From Prevotella sp. (lineage in GTDB: Bacteria > Bacteroidota > Bacteroidia > Bacteroidales > Bacteroidaceae): a DNA stretch of 57,996 nucleotides. This document shows, piece after piece, positions 1 to 8,255 of this stretch. The translations under genes and the position numbers were made by a program. The stretch covers positions 1 through 57,996 of the forward strand of contig JAGAYI010000015.1 in assembly GCA_017940545.1 (NCBI GenBank). Reading direction: 5' to 3'. The notes under the pieces were generated by a model. The model was not told the DNA's origin and ran no database searches. It was given only the letters and a program-made list of their open reading frames with translations. Each line of letters begins with the position of its first letter. Position 1 is the stretch's first letter.

Positions 1-3
1 GTG

Positions 4-43
4 AAAGTCGCCGCCTCTGCATGCGTAGGGGCGGCGACTTTTT
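4..43 (+). terminator. Rho-independent terminator
   Basis: A 12-bp perfect stem (AAAGTCGCCGCC at 4-15 pairing with 30-41) closes a 14-base loop and runs into a T tract. It probably ends a gene lying left of the window. Confidence 0.75.
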
Positions 44-158
44 CCTAACGGGGTCAGTATTTTATTTTGAAGTAGTCCAGTATGGCTTGGTCACGGAAAT
101 GTAGCCATTCGTCGTGCGCAATATCATAAAAATAAAAAAAATAAGGAAATAAATGCCC

Positions 159-185
159 TTGTTACAATGGTTTTGCGTAATTTTG
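159..185 (+). promoter_or_regulatory. Promoter of the GH3-family gene
   Basis: A TAATTTTG box matches the Bacteroidetes -7 consensus TAnnTTTG. An upstream TTG lies 16 bases away, which is shorter than the usual 19-21. Only seven bases separate the box from the ATG, so the transcript would have almost no leader. Confidence 0.5.
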
Positions 186-192
186 CAGCCAA

Positions 193-1749
193 ATGAGTTT
201 AACAAGTATAGTAAGACACGCGTTTACGCGCCGCATGAAGGAACTGGAGCGACACGTGAACGAGGGAGAGCAGCTGCAGAGACAGGTGCTGACCCGCCTT
301 TTACAGGAGGCGAAAGAAACGGAATATGGCAGGAATCACGTTTTTGAACAGATGAGAGACTACGATGACTTCGCCAGGAACACCCCAGTAAACACCTACG
401 AGGAGCTGAAGAACGACATTGACCGCATGCGGCATGGCGAGCGCGACGTGCTGTGGCCCGGCCGGGTAAGGTGGTATGCCAAGTCGTCAGGAACAACGAA
501 CGACAAGTCGAAGTTTATTCCCGTCAGCAACGAGGGCCTGCAGAAAATTCACTATGCCGGCGGCTTCGACTCGGTGGCCATCTACCTGCGCAACCACCCC
601 AAGTCGCGGCTGTTCGACGGCCGGGCGCTGATTCTGGGTGGCAGCCATGCTTCGAACTACAACATGCCGGGGTCGCTGGTGGGTGACCTGAGTGCCATTC
701 TCATTGAGAACATCAACCCGCTGGCCAATCTGGTGCGCGTGCCGAAGAAGAAGACGGCGCTGCTCAGCGATTTCGAAATCAAGCGTGACCGCATAGCCCG
801 TGAGTCGATGACGAAGAACGTGACGAACCTGTCGGGCGTGCCGTCGTGGATGCTCTCGGTGCTGAACCGTGTGATGGAGCTGTCGGGCAAGACCCACCTG
901 GAGGAGGTGTGGCCCAACCTGGAGGTCTTCTTTCACGGTGGGGTGGCCTTCACGCCCTACCGCCATCAGTACGAGCAGCTGATTACCTCGCCCCGTATGC
1001 ACTATATGGAGACCTACAACGCCAGCGAGGGCTTCTTCGGCATTCAGGACGACCCTGCCGACAAGTCGATGCTGCTGATGCTGGACTACGGGGTGTTCTA
1101 TGAGTTTATGGAAACCTCCCCCAGCCCCTCCCAAGGAGGGGAGCCTGGTTCCTCCCCTTCGGGGAGGTTAGGAGAGGTCGTTCCCCTTTGGGCTGTCGAG
1201 CCGGGCAAGAACTACGCCATGCTCATCAGTACGTCGTGCGGCCTGTGGCGCTACATGTTGGGCGACACCGTGCGCTTCACCAGTACCAACCCCTATAAGT
1301 TTGTCATTACCGGCCGCACCAAGAGCTTCATCAATGCCTTTGGCGAAGAGCTGATTGTCGATAATGCCGAGCAGGGACTGGCCTACGCCTGTCAGCAGAC
1401 GGGTGCCGAGGTGCTGGAATATACCGCTGCACCGGTTTTCATGGATGCCCAGGCCAAGTGCCGCCACCAGTGGCTCATAGAGTTTTCGAAGGCCCCCGCC
1501 GACCTTCAGCGCTTTGCCTCGCTGCTCGACCAGAAGCTGCAGGAGGTGAACAGCGACTATGAGGCCAAGCGCTTCAAGGACATCACCTTGCAGCCGTTGG
1601 AGCTGATACAGGCACGGCCGGGACTCTTCAACGACTGGATGCGCCAGCGCGGCAAGCTGGGCGGGCAGAACAAGGTGCCCCGGTTGAGCAACAGCCGCGA
1701 ACACATAGAGCAGCTGCTAAAACTCGGGTGTGACACTATAAAAATGTAA
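193..1749 (+). CDS. GH3 auxin-responsive-promoter-family protein (acyl-adenylate-type)
   Basis: This 518-residue protein belongs to the GH3 family, adenylating enzymes of the firefly-luciferase superfamily that in plants conjugate amino acids to small carboxylic acids. The bacterial substrate is unknown. Visible hallmarks are the nucleotide-binding segment with YAKSSGTTNDKSKFIPV near residue 95, METYNASEGFFGIQ near 273, and the Y-x-LGDTVRFTS and ITGRTKSFINAFGEELI blocks in the C-terminal half. About 21 residues rich in Ser, Pro and Gly near 308-329 are foreign to the family and are encoded by a palindromic DNA element. The start is the first ATG after a close-spaced promoter. The stop codon overlaps the ATG of the next gene, so the two are probably co-transcribed. 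The family call is firm; whether the insert is tolerated is unknown. Confidence 0.9.
   Translation: MSLTSIVRHAFTRRMKELERHVNEGEQLQRQVLTRLLQEAKETEYGRNHVFEQMRDYDDFARNTPVNTYEELKNDIDRMRHGERDVLWPGRVRWYAKSSGTTNDKSKFIPVSNEGLQKIHYAGGFDSVAIYLRNHPKSRLFDGRALILGGSHASNYNMPGSLVGDLSAILIENINPLANLVRVPKKKTALLSDFEIKRDRIARESMTKNVTNLSGVPSWMLSVLNRVMELSGKTHLEEVWPNLEVFFHGGVAFTPYRHQYEQLITSPRMHYMETYNASEGFFGIQDDPADKSMLLMLDYGVFYEFMETSPSPSQGGEPGSSPSGRLGEVVPLWAVEPGKNYAMLISTSCGLWRYMLGDTVRFTSTNPYKFVITGRTKSFINAFGEELIVDNAEQGLAYACQQTGAEVLEYTAAPVFMDAQAKCRHQWLIEFSKAPADLQRFASLLDQKLQEVNSDYEAKRFKDITLQPLELIQARPGLFNDWMRQRGKLGGQNKVPRLSNSREHIEQLLKLGCDTIKM
1114..1178. repeat. Palindromic REP-like element inserted in frame in a coding region
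   Basis: About 65 bases form two adjacent hairpins: CCCCTCC/GGAGGGG around CAA, then CCTCCCC/GGGGAGG around TTC. The two outer arms (ACCTCCCCCAGCCCC and the reverse complement of GGTTAGGAGAGGT) are imperfect inverted copies. From memory, C-rich palindromes of this type recur between Bacteroidales genes. Here one lies inside the GH3-like gene and keeps the reading frame, adding a Ser/Pro/Gly-rich segment between the core and the LWAVEPGKNYAML block. Confidence 0.75.
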
Positions 1750-3716
1750 TGACGAACAACATGAGGCAACAGCATTTTTTTGTTTTTTCATTTTTCATTT
1801 TCCTGATTGCAACCGCGGTTGCAAGCTGTGCCCGCATGGGCTCGCCTGACGGAGGCTGGTACGACGACAAGCCGCCGCGCATTGTCAACACGTCACCACA
1901 GGACAGAGCCACCAACGTGACTGAACGGAAGGTCACCATTGTCTTCAATGAGTATGTAAAGTTAGAGGATGCAACCAACAAGGTCATTGTGTCGCCGCCG
2001 CAGTTGGAGATGCCCGAGATAAAGGCTTCGGGAAAGAAAATCACGGTGGAGCTGAAGGACAGTCTGATAGCCAACACCACTTACACGATAGACTTCTCGG
2101 ATGCCATTACCGACAACAACGAGGGCAACCCGCTGGGTAACTACACCTATACTTTCTCGACAGGCGAACAGATTGACACCTTCGAAGTGTCGGGAACGGT
2201 GCTCAACGCCGAGGACCTGGAGCCCGTCAAGGGCATTCAGGTAGGTCTTTACGACGACTTGAGCGACACGGCGTTCCAGAAGAAGCCGCTGCAGCGCGTT
2301 TCGCGTACCGACGGTACGGGCCGCTTTGTCATTAAGGGTGTGGCTCCGGGCACCTACCGCATTTATGCCCTGCAGGATGCCGACGGTGAATACACCTTCA
2401 GCCAGATGAGCGAGGCCATAGCCTTCTCGCACCAGACGTTCGAGCCCTCCTGCAAACCCGACATACGCCAGGACACCATTTGGCGCGACTCCCTTCACAT
2501 TGACAGCATCATGCGCATTCCTTACATACATTACTTTCCTGACGACCTGGTGCTGCTGTCGTTCAAGCATCCGCAGACTGAACGCTACCTGCTGAAGACC
2601 GAGCGCCAGGAGCCCAACCAGTTGCGCCTGTTCTTTACATACGGGAACGAGGAACTGCCGAAAATCAGGGGCCTGAACTTCGACAGCGACAGTGCCTTCA
2701 TTGTAGAGCCCAGCGCCAAGCGCGACACCATTACCTACTGGCTGCGCGACACGGCACTCATTAACCAGGACACGCTGCGCTACGAACTGCAATACCTGTA
2801 CACCGACACCACGGGGGTGCTGGTCAGCAAGACCGACACCATAGAGTCGCTGCCCAAGGTGGCATACGAAAAACGAATGAAGGAGCGACAGAAGGACATA
2901 GACAAATGGATGAAGGAGCAGCAGAAGAAAAAAGAGCAGAACAACCCCTACGACAGCATATACCCCGTCAAGCCGCTGGAGCTGAAGTGGCTCAACAACT
3001 CGTCGCTCGACCCCGACAAGAACGTGCTGTTAGAGTCGCCAACGCCGCTGACGGCCATCGATACGGCCATGATACACCTCTACACCAAGGTGGACAGCCT
3101 CTGGTACAGGGCTCCCTTCGAGTTCGGGCCGAAGGACTCCATACCGCGAACCTACGAGTTGCGGGCAGAGTGGCGGCAAGGTCAGGAATACAGTCTGGAG
3201 ATGGACTCAGCTGCCTTCCGCGACATCTACGGCAAAGTGACTGACCCCATCAAGCAGGGACTGAAGGTCAAGCCGAACGACGAATACTCGTCGCTCTTCG
3301 TCGAGCTGAGCGGCCTGCCAACGGAACATCTCGTCGTACATCTGCTGTCAGGCAACGGTGCCGTGGTCAAGACCGTGCGACCCGTCGGGCGCACTGCCGA
3401 GTTCTATTACGTCACGCCCGGCAAATACTATCTGAATGCCTTTGTCGATGCCAACGACAACGGTGTATGGGATACGGGTGACTATGGTGCCGACCGCCAG
3501 CCGGAGGACGTGTATTACTATCCTGACGAGATAGAGTGTAAGGCCAAGTGGGACATTACCGAACGCTGGAACCTGCTGGCAAGGCCGCGCAACGAGCAAA
3601 AGCCACGCTCACTGATTAAGCAGAAGGCCGACAAGGAGAAGCGGAAACTGAAAAACCGCAACGCCGAACGTGCCAATAAGCTGGGCATTCCCATTCCCGA
3701 CGAGTACAAATGGTAG
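1749..3716 (+). CDS. Lipoprotein with N-terminal Ig-like (Big_5/SbsA-type) domain
   Basis: This 655-residue protein starts with a lipoprotein signal peptide whose cleavage cysteine lies in TAVASC near residue 27, so it is probably an outer-membrane or periplasmic lipoprotein. Residues of about 43-135 (PPRIVNTSPQDRATNV, IVFNEYVKL, TYTFSTG) match the bacterial Ig-like Big_5 pattern. A carboxypeptidase-regulatory-like beta-sandwich follows (VSGTVLNAEDLEPVKGIQVGLYD, about 145-230). The C-terminus has another FVDANDNGVWDTGDY-like segment and ends in a basic Lys/Arg-rich tail. The ATG overlaps the preceding stop (TAATG), suggesting translational coupling with the GH3-like gene. An alternative in-frame ATG lies four codons downstream. 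The specific role is unknown. Confidence 0.85.
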   Translation: MTNNMRQQHFFVFSFFIFLIATAVASCARMGSPDGGWYDDKPPRIVNTSPQDRATNVTERKVTIVFNEYVKLEDATNKVIVSPPQLEMPEIKASGKKITVELKDSLIANTTYTIDFSDAITDNNEGNPLGNYTYTFSTGEQIDTFEVSGTVLNAEDLEPVKGIQVGLYDDLSDTAFQKKPLQRVSRTDGTGRFVIKGVAPGTYRIYALQDADGEYTFSQMSEAIAFSHQTFEPSCKPDIRQDTIWRDSLHIDSIMRIPYIHYFPDDLVLLSFKHPQTERYLLKTERQEPNQLRLFFTYGNEELPKIRGLNFDSDSAFIVEPSAKRDTITYWLRDTALINQDTLRYELQYLYTDTTGVLVSKTDTIESLPKVAYEKRMKERQKDIDKWMKEQQKKKEQNNPYDSIYPVKPLELKWLNNSSLDPDKNVLLESPTPLTAIDTAMIHLYTKVDSLWYRAPFEFGPKDSIPRTYELRAEWRQGQEYSLEMDSAAFRDIYGKVTDPIKQGLKVKPNDEYSSLFVELSGLPTEHLVVHLLSGNGAVVKTVRPVGRTAEFYYVTPGKYYLNAFVDANDNGVWDTGDYGADRQPEDVYYYPDEIECKAKWDITERWNLLARPRNEQKPRSLIKQKADKEKRKLKNRNAERANKLGIPIPDEYKW

Positions 3717-3811
3717 TTGGGGTTTAGTTATCAGTTAATAAAACGAAAACTATTAAACTATTAGGGAGTTTTCGCATCATATTGATGTGAAACCTTTAAA
3801 ATAGAAAAGAT

Positions 3812-4633
3812 ATGAACAAGAAAATATTATTTTTGGCATCATTGTTAACGTTGTCGTTAACGTTCCCTGTAAACGCTCAGGCACAGTGCGGCATTGAGAA
3901 CAAGGCATTCAAGTCGGGCGAGTTCCTCTCATACGACCTCTACTTCAACTGGCAGTTCGTGTGGGTAAAGGTAGGAACAGCCTCCATGTCCACCGTGCAG
4001 TCGCGCTATAAAGGGCAGAATGCCTACCGTGCCAGCTTGATAACGCGCGGCAACAGCAAGCTCGACAACATGTTCGTCATGCGCGACACCCTGGTGTCCT
4101 ACAGCACCCTCGACCTCTCACCACTCTATTACCGCAAGGGCGCCAAGGAGGGCAACCGCTACTATGTTGACGAGATATGGTTCAGCTACCCCAACGGCCA
4201 GTGCCACCTGAAGCAGCACGAGATTACCAGCAAGGGGGAGAGCCTCTGGCACCAGATGACTCCGGGAAAGTGCGTCTATGACATGATGAGCATCTACTTG
4301 CGGGCTCGTAACTTCGATGCCGCACAGCTGAGGCAGGGCCAGAAAATCACACTGCCCATAGCCGACGCCAAGCACCTGCAGAACACGTGGCTCGTCTATC
4401 AGGGCAAGGAAACCATCGAGATGAAGAACAGCAACAGCAAGTACCGCTGTCTGGTGCTCTCGTTCATGGAGCGTGAAGACGGCGAGGATAAGGAAATCAT
4501 CCGTTTCTTCGTCACCGACGACCAGAACCACGTTCCCGTGCGCCTGGACATGTTCCTACGCTTTGGTTCCGCCAAGGCCTATCTCACCGGCATGAAGGGT
4601 GTCCGTTCACCACTTACCAGTAAAGTGAAGTAA
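3812..4633 (+). CDS. DUF3108 domain secreted protein
   Basis: This 273-residue protein has a Sec signal peptide ending at about residue 23 (VNAQAQ), and the rest matches the Bacteroidetes DUF3108 family. Typical features are the opening GEFLSYDLYFNWQFVWVKVG, repeated beta strands, and a C-terminal D-x-VPVRLDMFLRFGSAKAYL. It is probably a periplasmic or outer-membrane-associated beta-rich protein; the biochemical role of the family is not established. It follows the Ig-like lipoprotein gene by 95 bases on the same strand and may share its transcript. The last codons (LTSKVK) recur at the end of a 35-codon reading frame about 5 kb downstream. Confidence 0.85.
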   Translation: MNKKILFLASLLTLSLTFPVNAQAQCGIENKAFKSGEFLSYDLYFNWQFVWVKVGTASMSTVQSRYKGQNAYRASLITRGNSKLDNMFVMRDTLVSYSTLDLSPLYYRKGAKEGNRYYVDEIWFSYPNGQCHLKQHEITSKGESLWHQMTPGKCVYDMMSIYLRARNFDAAQLRQGQKITLPIADAKHLQNTWLVYQGKETIEMKNSNSKYRCLVLSFMEREDGEDKEIIRFFVTDDQNHVPVRLDMFLRFGSAKAYLTGMKGVRSPLTSKVK

Positions 4634-4658
4634 GCAGTCAGGGGGACAGGTCGCTTGT

Positions 4659-4720
4659 GTGAATCAGGGGGACAGGTCGCTTGATTCTGTCAAGAATCAT
4701 GGACCTGTCCCCCTGATTCG
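4659..4720. repeat. 62-bp palindromic repeat, copy 1
   Basis: This copy is base-for-base identical to the element at 5241-5302. The outer arms (GAATCAGGGGGACAGGTC and its complement) pair almost perfectly around a smaller dyad (GATTCT...AGAATC). A partial extra copy of the left arm sits just before it (about 4636-4656). The GGGGACAGGTC core is typical of REP-like intergenic palindromes. It lies between the DUF3108 gene and a converging small secreted gene, so it could also act as a bidirectional terminator. Confidence 0.9.
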
Positions 4721-4744
4721 GACGTGTCATTCGTTGTCAAAAAA

Positions 4745-5188
4745 CTACTCCGTCAGTTCCTTGAACATCTTTTTCGAAATCTTAATCCAGAAGCATCCGG
4801 CGGTGGCAGTCGAGAGCTGGCTCAGATCGCCGTGCAAGCCCACTTTTTTGTGGGCTAACTGAATCTCAGCCCTCGTAGGCAGCGAGAAGTACGGGCGGCC
4901 TGCTTCCTGATTCAGAGCTAGCACAAATGATTGCTGATCGGCTAGTGTCACTTTGGCTGCTTTCGAGACGCTGGTATGGGCGTCGTGCTTCTTCTTGCCC
5001 GTTACTACCCAGAATTCGTAGTACGAGATGGGCTCTGGCGTGATGAGCCAAGAACCATCCACAGGTTTCATGCGTCCGATAAGATTGGTGATAACGTTGT
5101 TACGCTCTTCTTCTGAAATTTTCTGTGCATTGGCCGTCAAGCTCATAGCGAAGACGGCTACCATTAATACTAAAATCTTCTTCATCAT
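4745..5188 (-). CDS. Small secreted protein, remote formylglycine-enzyme-like (SUMF1) pattern
   Basis: This 147-residue protein has a clear signal peptide (cleavage after TANAQ, residue 22). I recognise no family outright. Residues 53-64 (PISYYEFWVVTG) and 88-112 (FVLALNQEAG, then LPTRAEIQLA) resemble the order 'PVTQxxYxxVMG ... FxxxLNxxTG ... LPTEAEWEYA' of SUMF1/formylglycine-generating domains. The domain would be heavily reduced and lacks the catalytic C-terminal half, so enzymatic activity is unlikely. The third gene of this group shows the same two blocks. Its signal-peptide codons are closely similar to those of the neighbouring ricin-type gene although the mature parts are unrelated. 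Identical 62-bp repeats flank it. Confidence 0.6.
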   Translation of the reverse strand: MMKKILVLMVAVFAMSLTANAQKISEEERNNVITNLIGRMKPVDGSWLITPEPISYYEFWVVTGKKKHDAHTSVSKAAKVTLADQQSFVLALNQEAGRPYFSLPTRAEIQLAHKKVGLHGDLSQLSTATAGCFWIKISKKMFKELTE

Positions 5189-5240
5189 GCTTTTTGTTCT
5201 TAAAAGGTTAATAATATAATCCGTTTAATCCGAGTCATCT

Positions 5241-5302
5241 GTGAATCAGGGGGACAGGTCGCTTGATTCTGTCAAGAATCATGGACCTGTCCCCCTGATT
5301 CG
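5241..5302. repeat. 62-bp palindromic repeat, copy 2
   Basis: This is an exact copy of the element at 4659-4720 in the same orientation. Together the two bracket the small secreted gene between them. Short reading frames that start inside both copies with the same residues are by-products of the repeat. Confidence 0.9.
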
Positions 5303-5309
5303 TAAACCC

Positions 5310-5822
5310 TTATTTCTGCCTGCCGGCCTTTATAATATTCCACTCCATTTTTCTATCCGATTTGGCCTTCGTCAGCTCAAGAGGCACGTTGTCGCTGACC
5401 TTGCCGTTCTTCGGGCGGATGCAGAAGCTCTTGTCCTGCGCCACCATGATGAGGTAGGCGCCGTTGCTCTGCTTCTCAATCTTCCAGTTCTCGTTGGCAT
5501 ATCCCGTCCAGTTCCACGTGATGATTTCCGCACCGTTCTGCATCAGGGCCTCGCAGACGTTGAGGCCGTAGGCGGGGTTGGCTAACGAGAGGATGGCGTA
5601 CGTGCCGTCCGCGTTCTTCTTGATTTGCCACAGCTGGTTGTCTTTTCTCGCCCATTTCGTCAGAACGACGGCTTCACGGTTACCAGGCTTGGCGTTCTTC
5701 GTCGTCAGCACGTGGGCGGGGTAATCGGCATGACTTATCATGTAGGTCCCCTCTGCGATTTGTGCACTTGCCGTCATCGTCATGGCGAAAACGGCTACCA
5801 TTAATACAAAAATCTTCTTCAT
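5310..5822 (-). CDS. Secreted ricin-B-type (beta-trefoil) lectin-like protein
   Basis: This 170-residue protein has a signal peptide cleaved at about residue 21 (TASAQ). A single beta-trefoil-like unit follows, with the ricin-B repeat pattern: GTYMISHADYPAHVLT, DNQLWQIKKNADGTYAI, AEIITWNWTGYANENWKIE and DRKMEWNII. The repeated Q/N-x-W motifs at the end of each segment are the diagnostic feature. It is probably exported and binds carbohydrate or another surface ligand. No catalytic domain is attached. The first 20 codons are close to those of the neighbouring SUMF1-like gene, suggesting exchange of the secretion module between unrelated proteins. Confidence 0.75.
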   Translation of the reverse strand: MKKIFVLMVAVFAMTMTASAQIAEGTYMISHADYPAHVLTTKNAKPGNREAVVLTKWARKDNQLWQIKKNADGTYAILSLANPAYGLNVCEALMQNGAEIITWNWTGYANENWKIEKQSNGAYLIMVAQDKSFCIRPKNGKVSDNVPLELTKAKSDRKMEWNIIKAGRQK

Positions 5823-5872
5823 TGTAATACTTGTTTTAAGTTAATAACTCGATTCGCTTTCATGTACCATCA

Positions 5873-6388
5873 TCAGCCCACGCCTCCGCCTCGGCCAGGT
5901 GTTCCGTACTTTTTGGCGAGTGCCTTCATGCGCTGGTAACCCGTGTAGTCCGTCGCAAGGTAGAATCCCTTGGTGGCAATGCTGTACGGACCATTCTCAC
6001 TCTGAATGTTGTAGTGCAAGTTCAGCGCCTTGTAGAGCTCAGATGTGCTGGCGATGTGGAACTTCATCTTCTTGTCGAACGCGTTGAGCGCCTTGAGAAA
6101 CTTCTTCTTGTCCGTGTCCGACATCATCATCACGTCGGTGATGCTCTCGTTGCGCGGGCGTTTGTTCATACCTGTCACGCCGTAGTAGTCGCCGTACGAC
6201 ACGGGGAAGTACATCACGGCAAACCAATTCTTCTTGTTCTTCCCAACCTTGACGAGCGTGAACTTCGTTGACGAGGCCTTCAGTTGTGCCCGGCGCTGCT
6301 GGCTCAGGTTTTGAGCTCCGGCCGTCAGTGCAGAGCCCGTCACGAATGCGGCGAGAAGCATCGTCAAAATAAATATTCTATTCTTCAT
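5873..6388 (-). CDS. Small secreted protein, second reduced SUMF1-like protein
   Basis: This 171-residue protein has a signal peptide ending near residue 26 (LTAGAQ). Residues 62-73 (PVSYGDYYGVTG) and 97-121 (FLKALNAFDKKMKFHIASTSELYKAL, split by a short gap) line up with the two blocks seen in the 147-residue protein two genes away. I infer the two are diverged paralogues of a reduced C-type-lectin/SUMF1-like fold. No catalytic cysteine pair is visible. The C-terminus is Gly-rich (GRGGGVG). A -7-like box CAAAGATA (reverse strand TATCTTTG) lies at 6430-6437, giving a leader of about 35 bases. Confidence 0.6.
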   Translation of the reverse strand: MKNRIFILTMLLAAFVTGSALTAGAQNLSQQRRAQLKASSTKFTLVKVGKNKKNWFAVMYFPVSYGDYYGVTGMNKRPRNESITDVMMMSDTDKKKFLKALNAFDKKMKFHIASTSELYKALNLHYNIQSENGPYSIATKGFYLATDYTGYQRMKALAKKYGTPGRGGGVG

Positions 6389-6472
6389 AGTCTTTTGATA
6401 TTTGTTTGTTAGTAATAATTATTTTGTGACAAAGATAATGAGAAATGCCGTAAAAGGACTTGCAATATAAGA

Positions 6473-6509
6473 AAATCGACTTGCAATTTCCGTATTTGCA
6501 AGTCGATTT
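6473..6509 (-). terminator. Hairpin terminator after the AraC-type regulator gene
   Basis: A perfect 14-bp inverted repeat (AAATCGACTTGCAA at 6473-6486 and its complement at 6496-6509) surrounds a 9-base loop, a few bases past the stop codon. On the minus strand the stem runs into TTTTCTTATA. Confidence 0.7.
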
Positions 6510-6517
6510 CTGTGTTT

Positions 6518-8188
6518 TCAGGTTGTCGATATGTTGTTGATCCATTCCTTGGGTGTGATGCCCGTTATGCTTTTGAAGGCGCGGAAGAAGGTTGACTCGT
6601 TGGCAAAACCTGATGCCACCCAGACCTCTGATAGTTTTTTCTCGGGTGATTGCTGCATCATGTGCTGGGCATATTCTACGCGTAGTCTGTTCATGAATTG
6701 TGCGAATGAACAGTCACGTGAGGCATTGATGCTGTCCGATACGTAGCGGCTGTTCACACCCAGTATTGCTGCCACGTCACCCACTTTCAACTCCGGGTTT
6801 AGGAATAGCTGTTCACGCTCCATGAGTTCGTCAATACGTGCCATCAACTTGTCATCGACTCCTGTTACGGTGTTTTCAAGTTGAGCCTTGAAGTCTGAAC
6901 CGTTGTGAGAAGAGTTGCTGCCGTGGTGGAAATGTTTCAAGCCCTTATAGCCGATAAACACGCTGAAGACGGCGAGAAGTGCATAGGGCCACCATCTCCA
7001 TTTGCCGCCGATTCCGTGATTTCCTGCTGCATCGCCCCTGTCACCTACTGGCAAAAGCACTACTGTGGCTTTCGGTTCGAAGTTGTTGACAGGCACCTGC
7101 ACACCGCCAGCTATGACAAGGTTGCCTTCTGCGGTCAGCACCGGTGTTGTATAGCCCATATCGGGTATTGGTTCTGTATAGCCTAATGCCAAGGGCACGT
7201 TGGCATCTTGATACATAATATATAATAGGTATAGGCGTTTCTCCTGCTTACCATATCCTAACAGGTAAGCGCGTCCAGCCTTCCGGTCAGCTATGACTTG
7301 CGAAAACCAGCAGATGGTATCTCCTTGGCTCACCCTCGGCACAGGAGTCTCGGTCTTGAGAAGTGAGAACTGTCCGTTGGCTAGTTTCATGATGGCTGCT
7401 TGATGTGTTAGCGTATCCTCGACAGCCATCAGGTACGTATAGATGCCCTTTGCCTCATCACCGATGAAGCTGTCCATGCTGCGGTGCTCGTGGCCCAGGC
7501 TCAGTGGTTGCCACTTCTCAAATAGCGGTTCTGTGGTCGGTGCTCCTTTCAGGTGGTCAATCCAGATGGTGTCGTACTGTTGCGCCCGTTCGCTAAAGGA
7601 GCTGAAAATGATGGCATCGTCCTTTGCAGTACGAAACAGGAAGGGCATGGCGCGTTGCTGACGCACATCCTTCAGTGGCATGGCGTTGATTTTTCTTTCG
7701 TACAGCTCTATGCCGTCCCCCTCATACCAGTTGCCGCTGATGACGACACGTCCGCTGTCCATCTCCAGCCCCTGTACCCAGCAGCGCTTGCGGTCCATAC
7801 AGCCGTAACTCTTGAATGTATGGTTTGAGGGATTGTATTCCTCGGTCACAAACTGGTTGCCGATGCCCAAGGGTTGTAGATGACCGCCACCTAACAGCAC
7901 CAGACCAGACTTCATGGGCAGTGCGAATCCCTCATCGTGTGTATAGGTCATCGTCATTTCCTGCCATGCTCCATTGCTCAGTCTTTCGGCAGTCTTTACA
8001 GGGATGAAGCCCGTGGTGTGACCACCGGCTACCGTTATCTCACCCCCTGCTACAAATGTCGAATGTCCGTGGCGGGGAGTAATCAGGTCGGGTAGCCGTT
8101 CTGCTGTGATTTTCTTCTCAGGACAGGTTTGTGCCGCTGCTGTTGCTATGCACAAACCTATCAGCAAATGAGCCATGATTCTCTTCAT
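6518..8188 (-). CDS. Membrane-anchored sensor with Kelch-like region and AraC-type DNA-binding domain
   Basis: This is a one-component regulator of about 556 residues. It has an N-terminal signal or anchor segment, then a large beta-propeller/Kelch-like region with repeated Gly-Gly strands (VAGGEITVAGGHTTGF, GLVLLGGGHLQPLG, LVIAGGVQVPV) up to about residue 385. One transmembrane helix follows (WWPYALLAVFSVFIGYKGL, about 399-417), then a C-terminal AraC/HTH_18 domain (about 460-550; LSEVWVASGFANESTFFRAF is the second helix-turn-helix). The family usually senses an extracytoplasmic ligand and acts on nearby genes; the target is unknown. A longer in-frame start exists 12 codons upstream. I chose this ATG because the longer form would begin upstream of the promoter box and spoil the signal sequence. 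Confidence 0.85.
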   Translation of the reverse strand: MKRIMAHLLIGLCIATAAAQTCPEKKITAERLPDLITPRHGHSTFVAGGEITVAGGHTTGFIPVKTAERLSNGAWQEMTMTYTHDEGFALPMKSGLVLLGGGHLQPLGIGNQFVTEEYNPSNHTFKSYGCMDRKRCWVQGLEMDSGRVVISGNWYEGDGIELYERKINAMPLKDVRQQRAMPFLFRTAKDDAIIFSSFSERAQQYDTIWIDHLKGAPTTEPLFEKWQPLSLGHEHRSMDSFIGDEAKGIYTYLMAVEDTLTHQAAIMKLANGQFSLLKTETPVPRVSQGDTICWFSQVIADRKAGRAYLLGYGKQEKRLYLLYIMYQDANVPLALGYTEPIPDMGYTTPVLTAEGNLVIAGGVQVPVNNFEPKATVVLLPVGDRGDAAGNHGIGGKWRWWPYALLAVFSVFIGYKGLKHFHHGSNSSHNGSDFKAQLENTVTGVDDKLMARIDELMEREQLFLNPELKVGDVAAILGVNSRYVSDSINASRDCSFAQFMNRLRVEYAQHMMQQSPEKKLSEVWVASGFANESTFFRAFKSITGITPKEWINNISTT

Positions 8189-8193
8189 GCCGA

Positions 8194-8201
8194 CAAAGAT
8201 A
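8194..8201 (-). promoter_or_regulatory. -7 box of the AraC-type regulator gene
   Basis: TATCTTTG on the minus strand ends five bases before the chosen ATG, so the transcript would start at or next to the initiation codon. No convincing -33 TTTG is seen. Confidence 0.45.
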
Positions 8202-8255
8202 CGAATAAGTGAGTAAAAATCCAAGAGAATCTTGGGATATTTCGAACGGGAGTAT

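Noticed and set aside
55-130. Minus-strand peptide HDEWLHFRDQAILDYFKIKY
   Set aside because: It looks protein-like but has no start codon; an in-frame stop lies a few codons upstream. At most it is a gene remnant.
4659-5585. Two plus-strand reading frames starting inside the 62-bp repeats with the same residues
   Set aside because: They begin with GTG in the repeat and then run antisense to the secreted genes; they are explained by the repeat.
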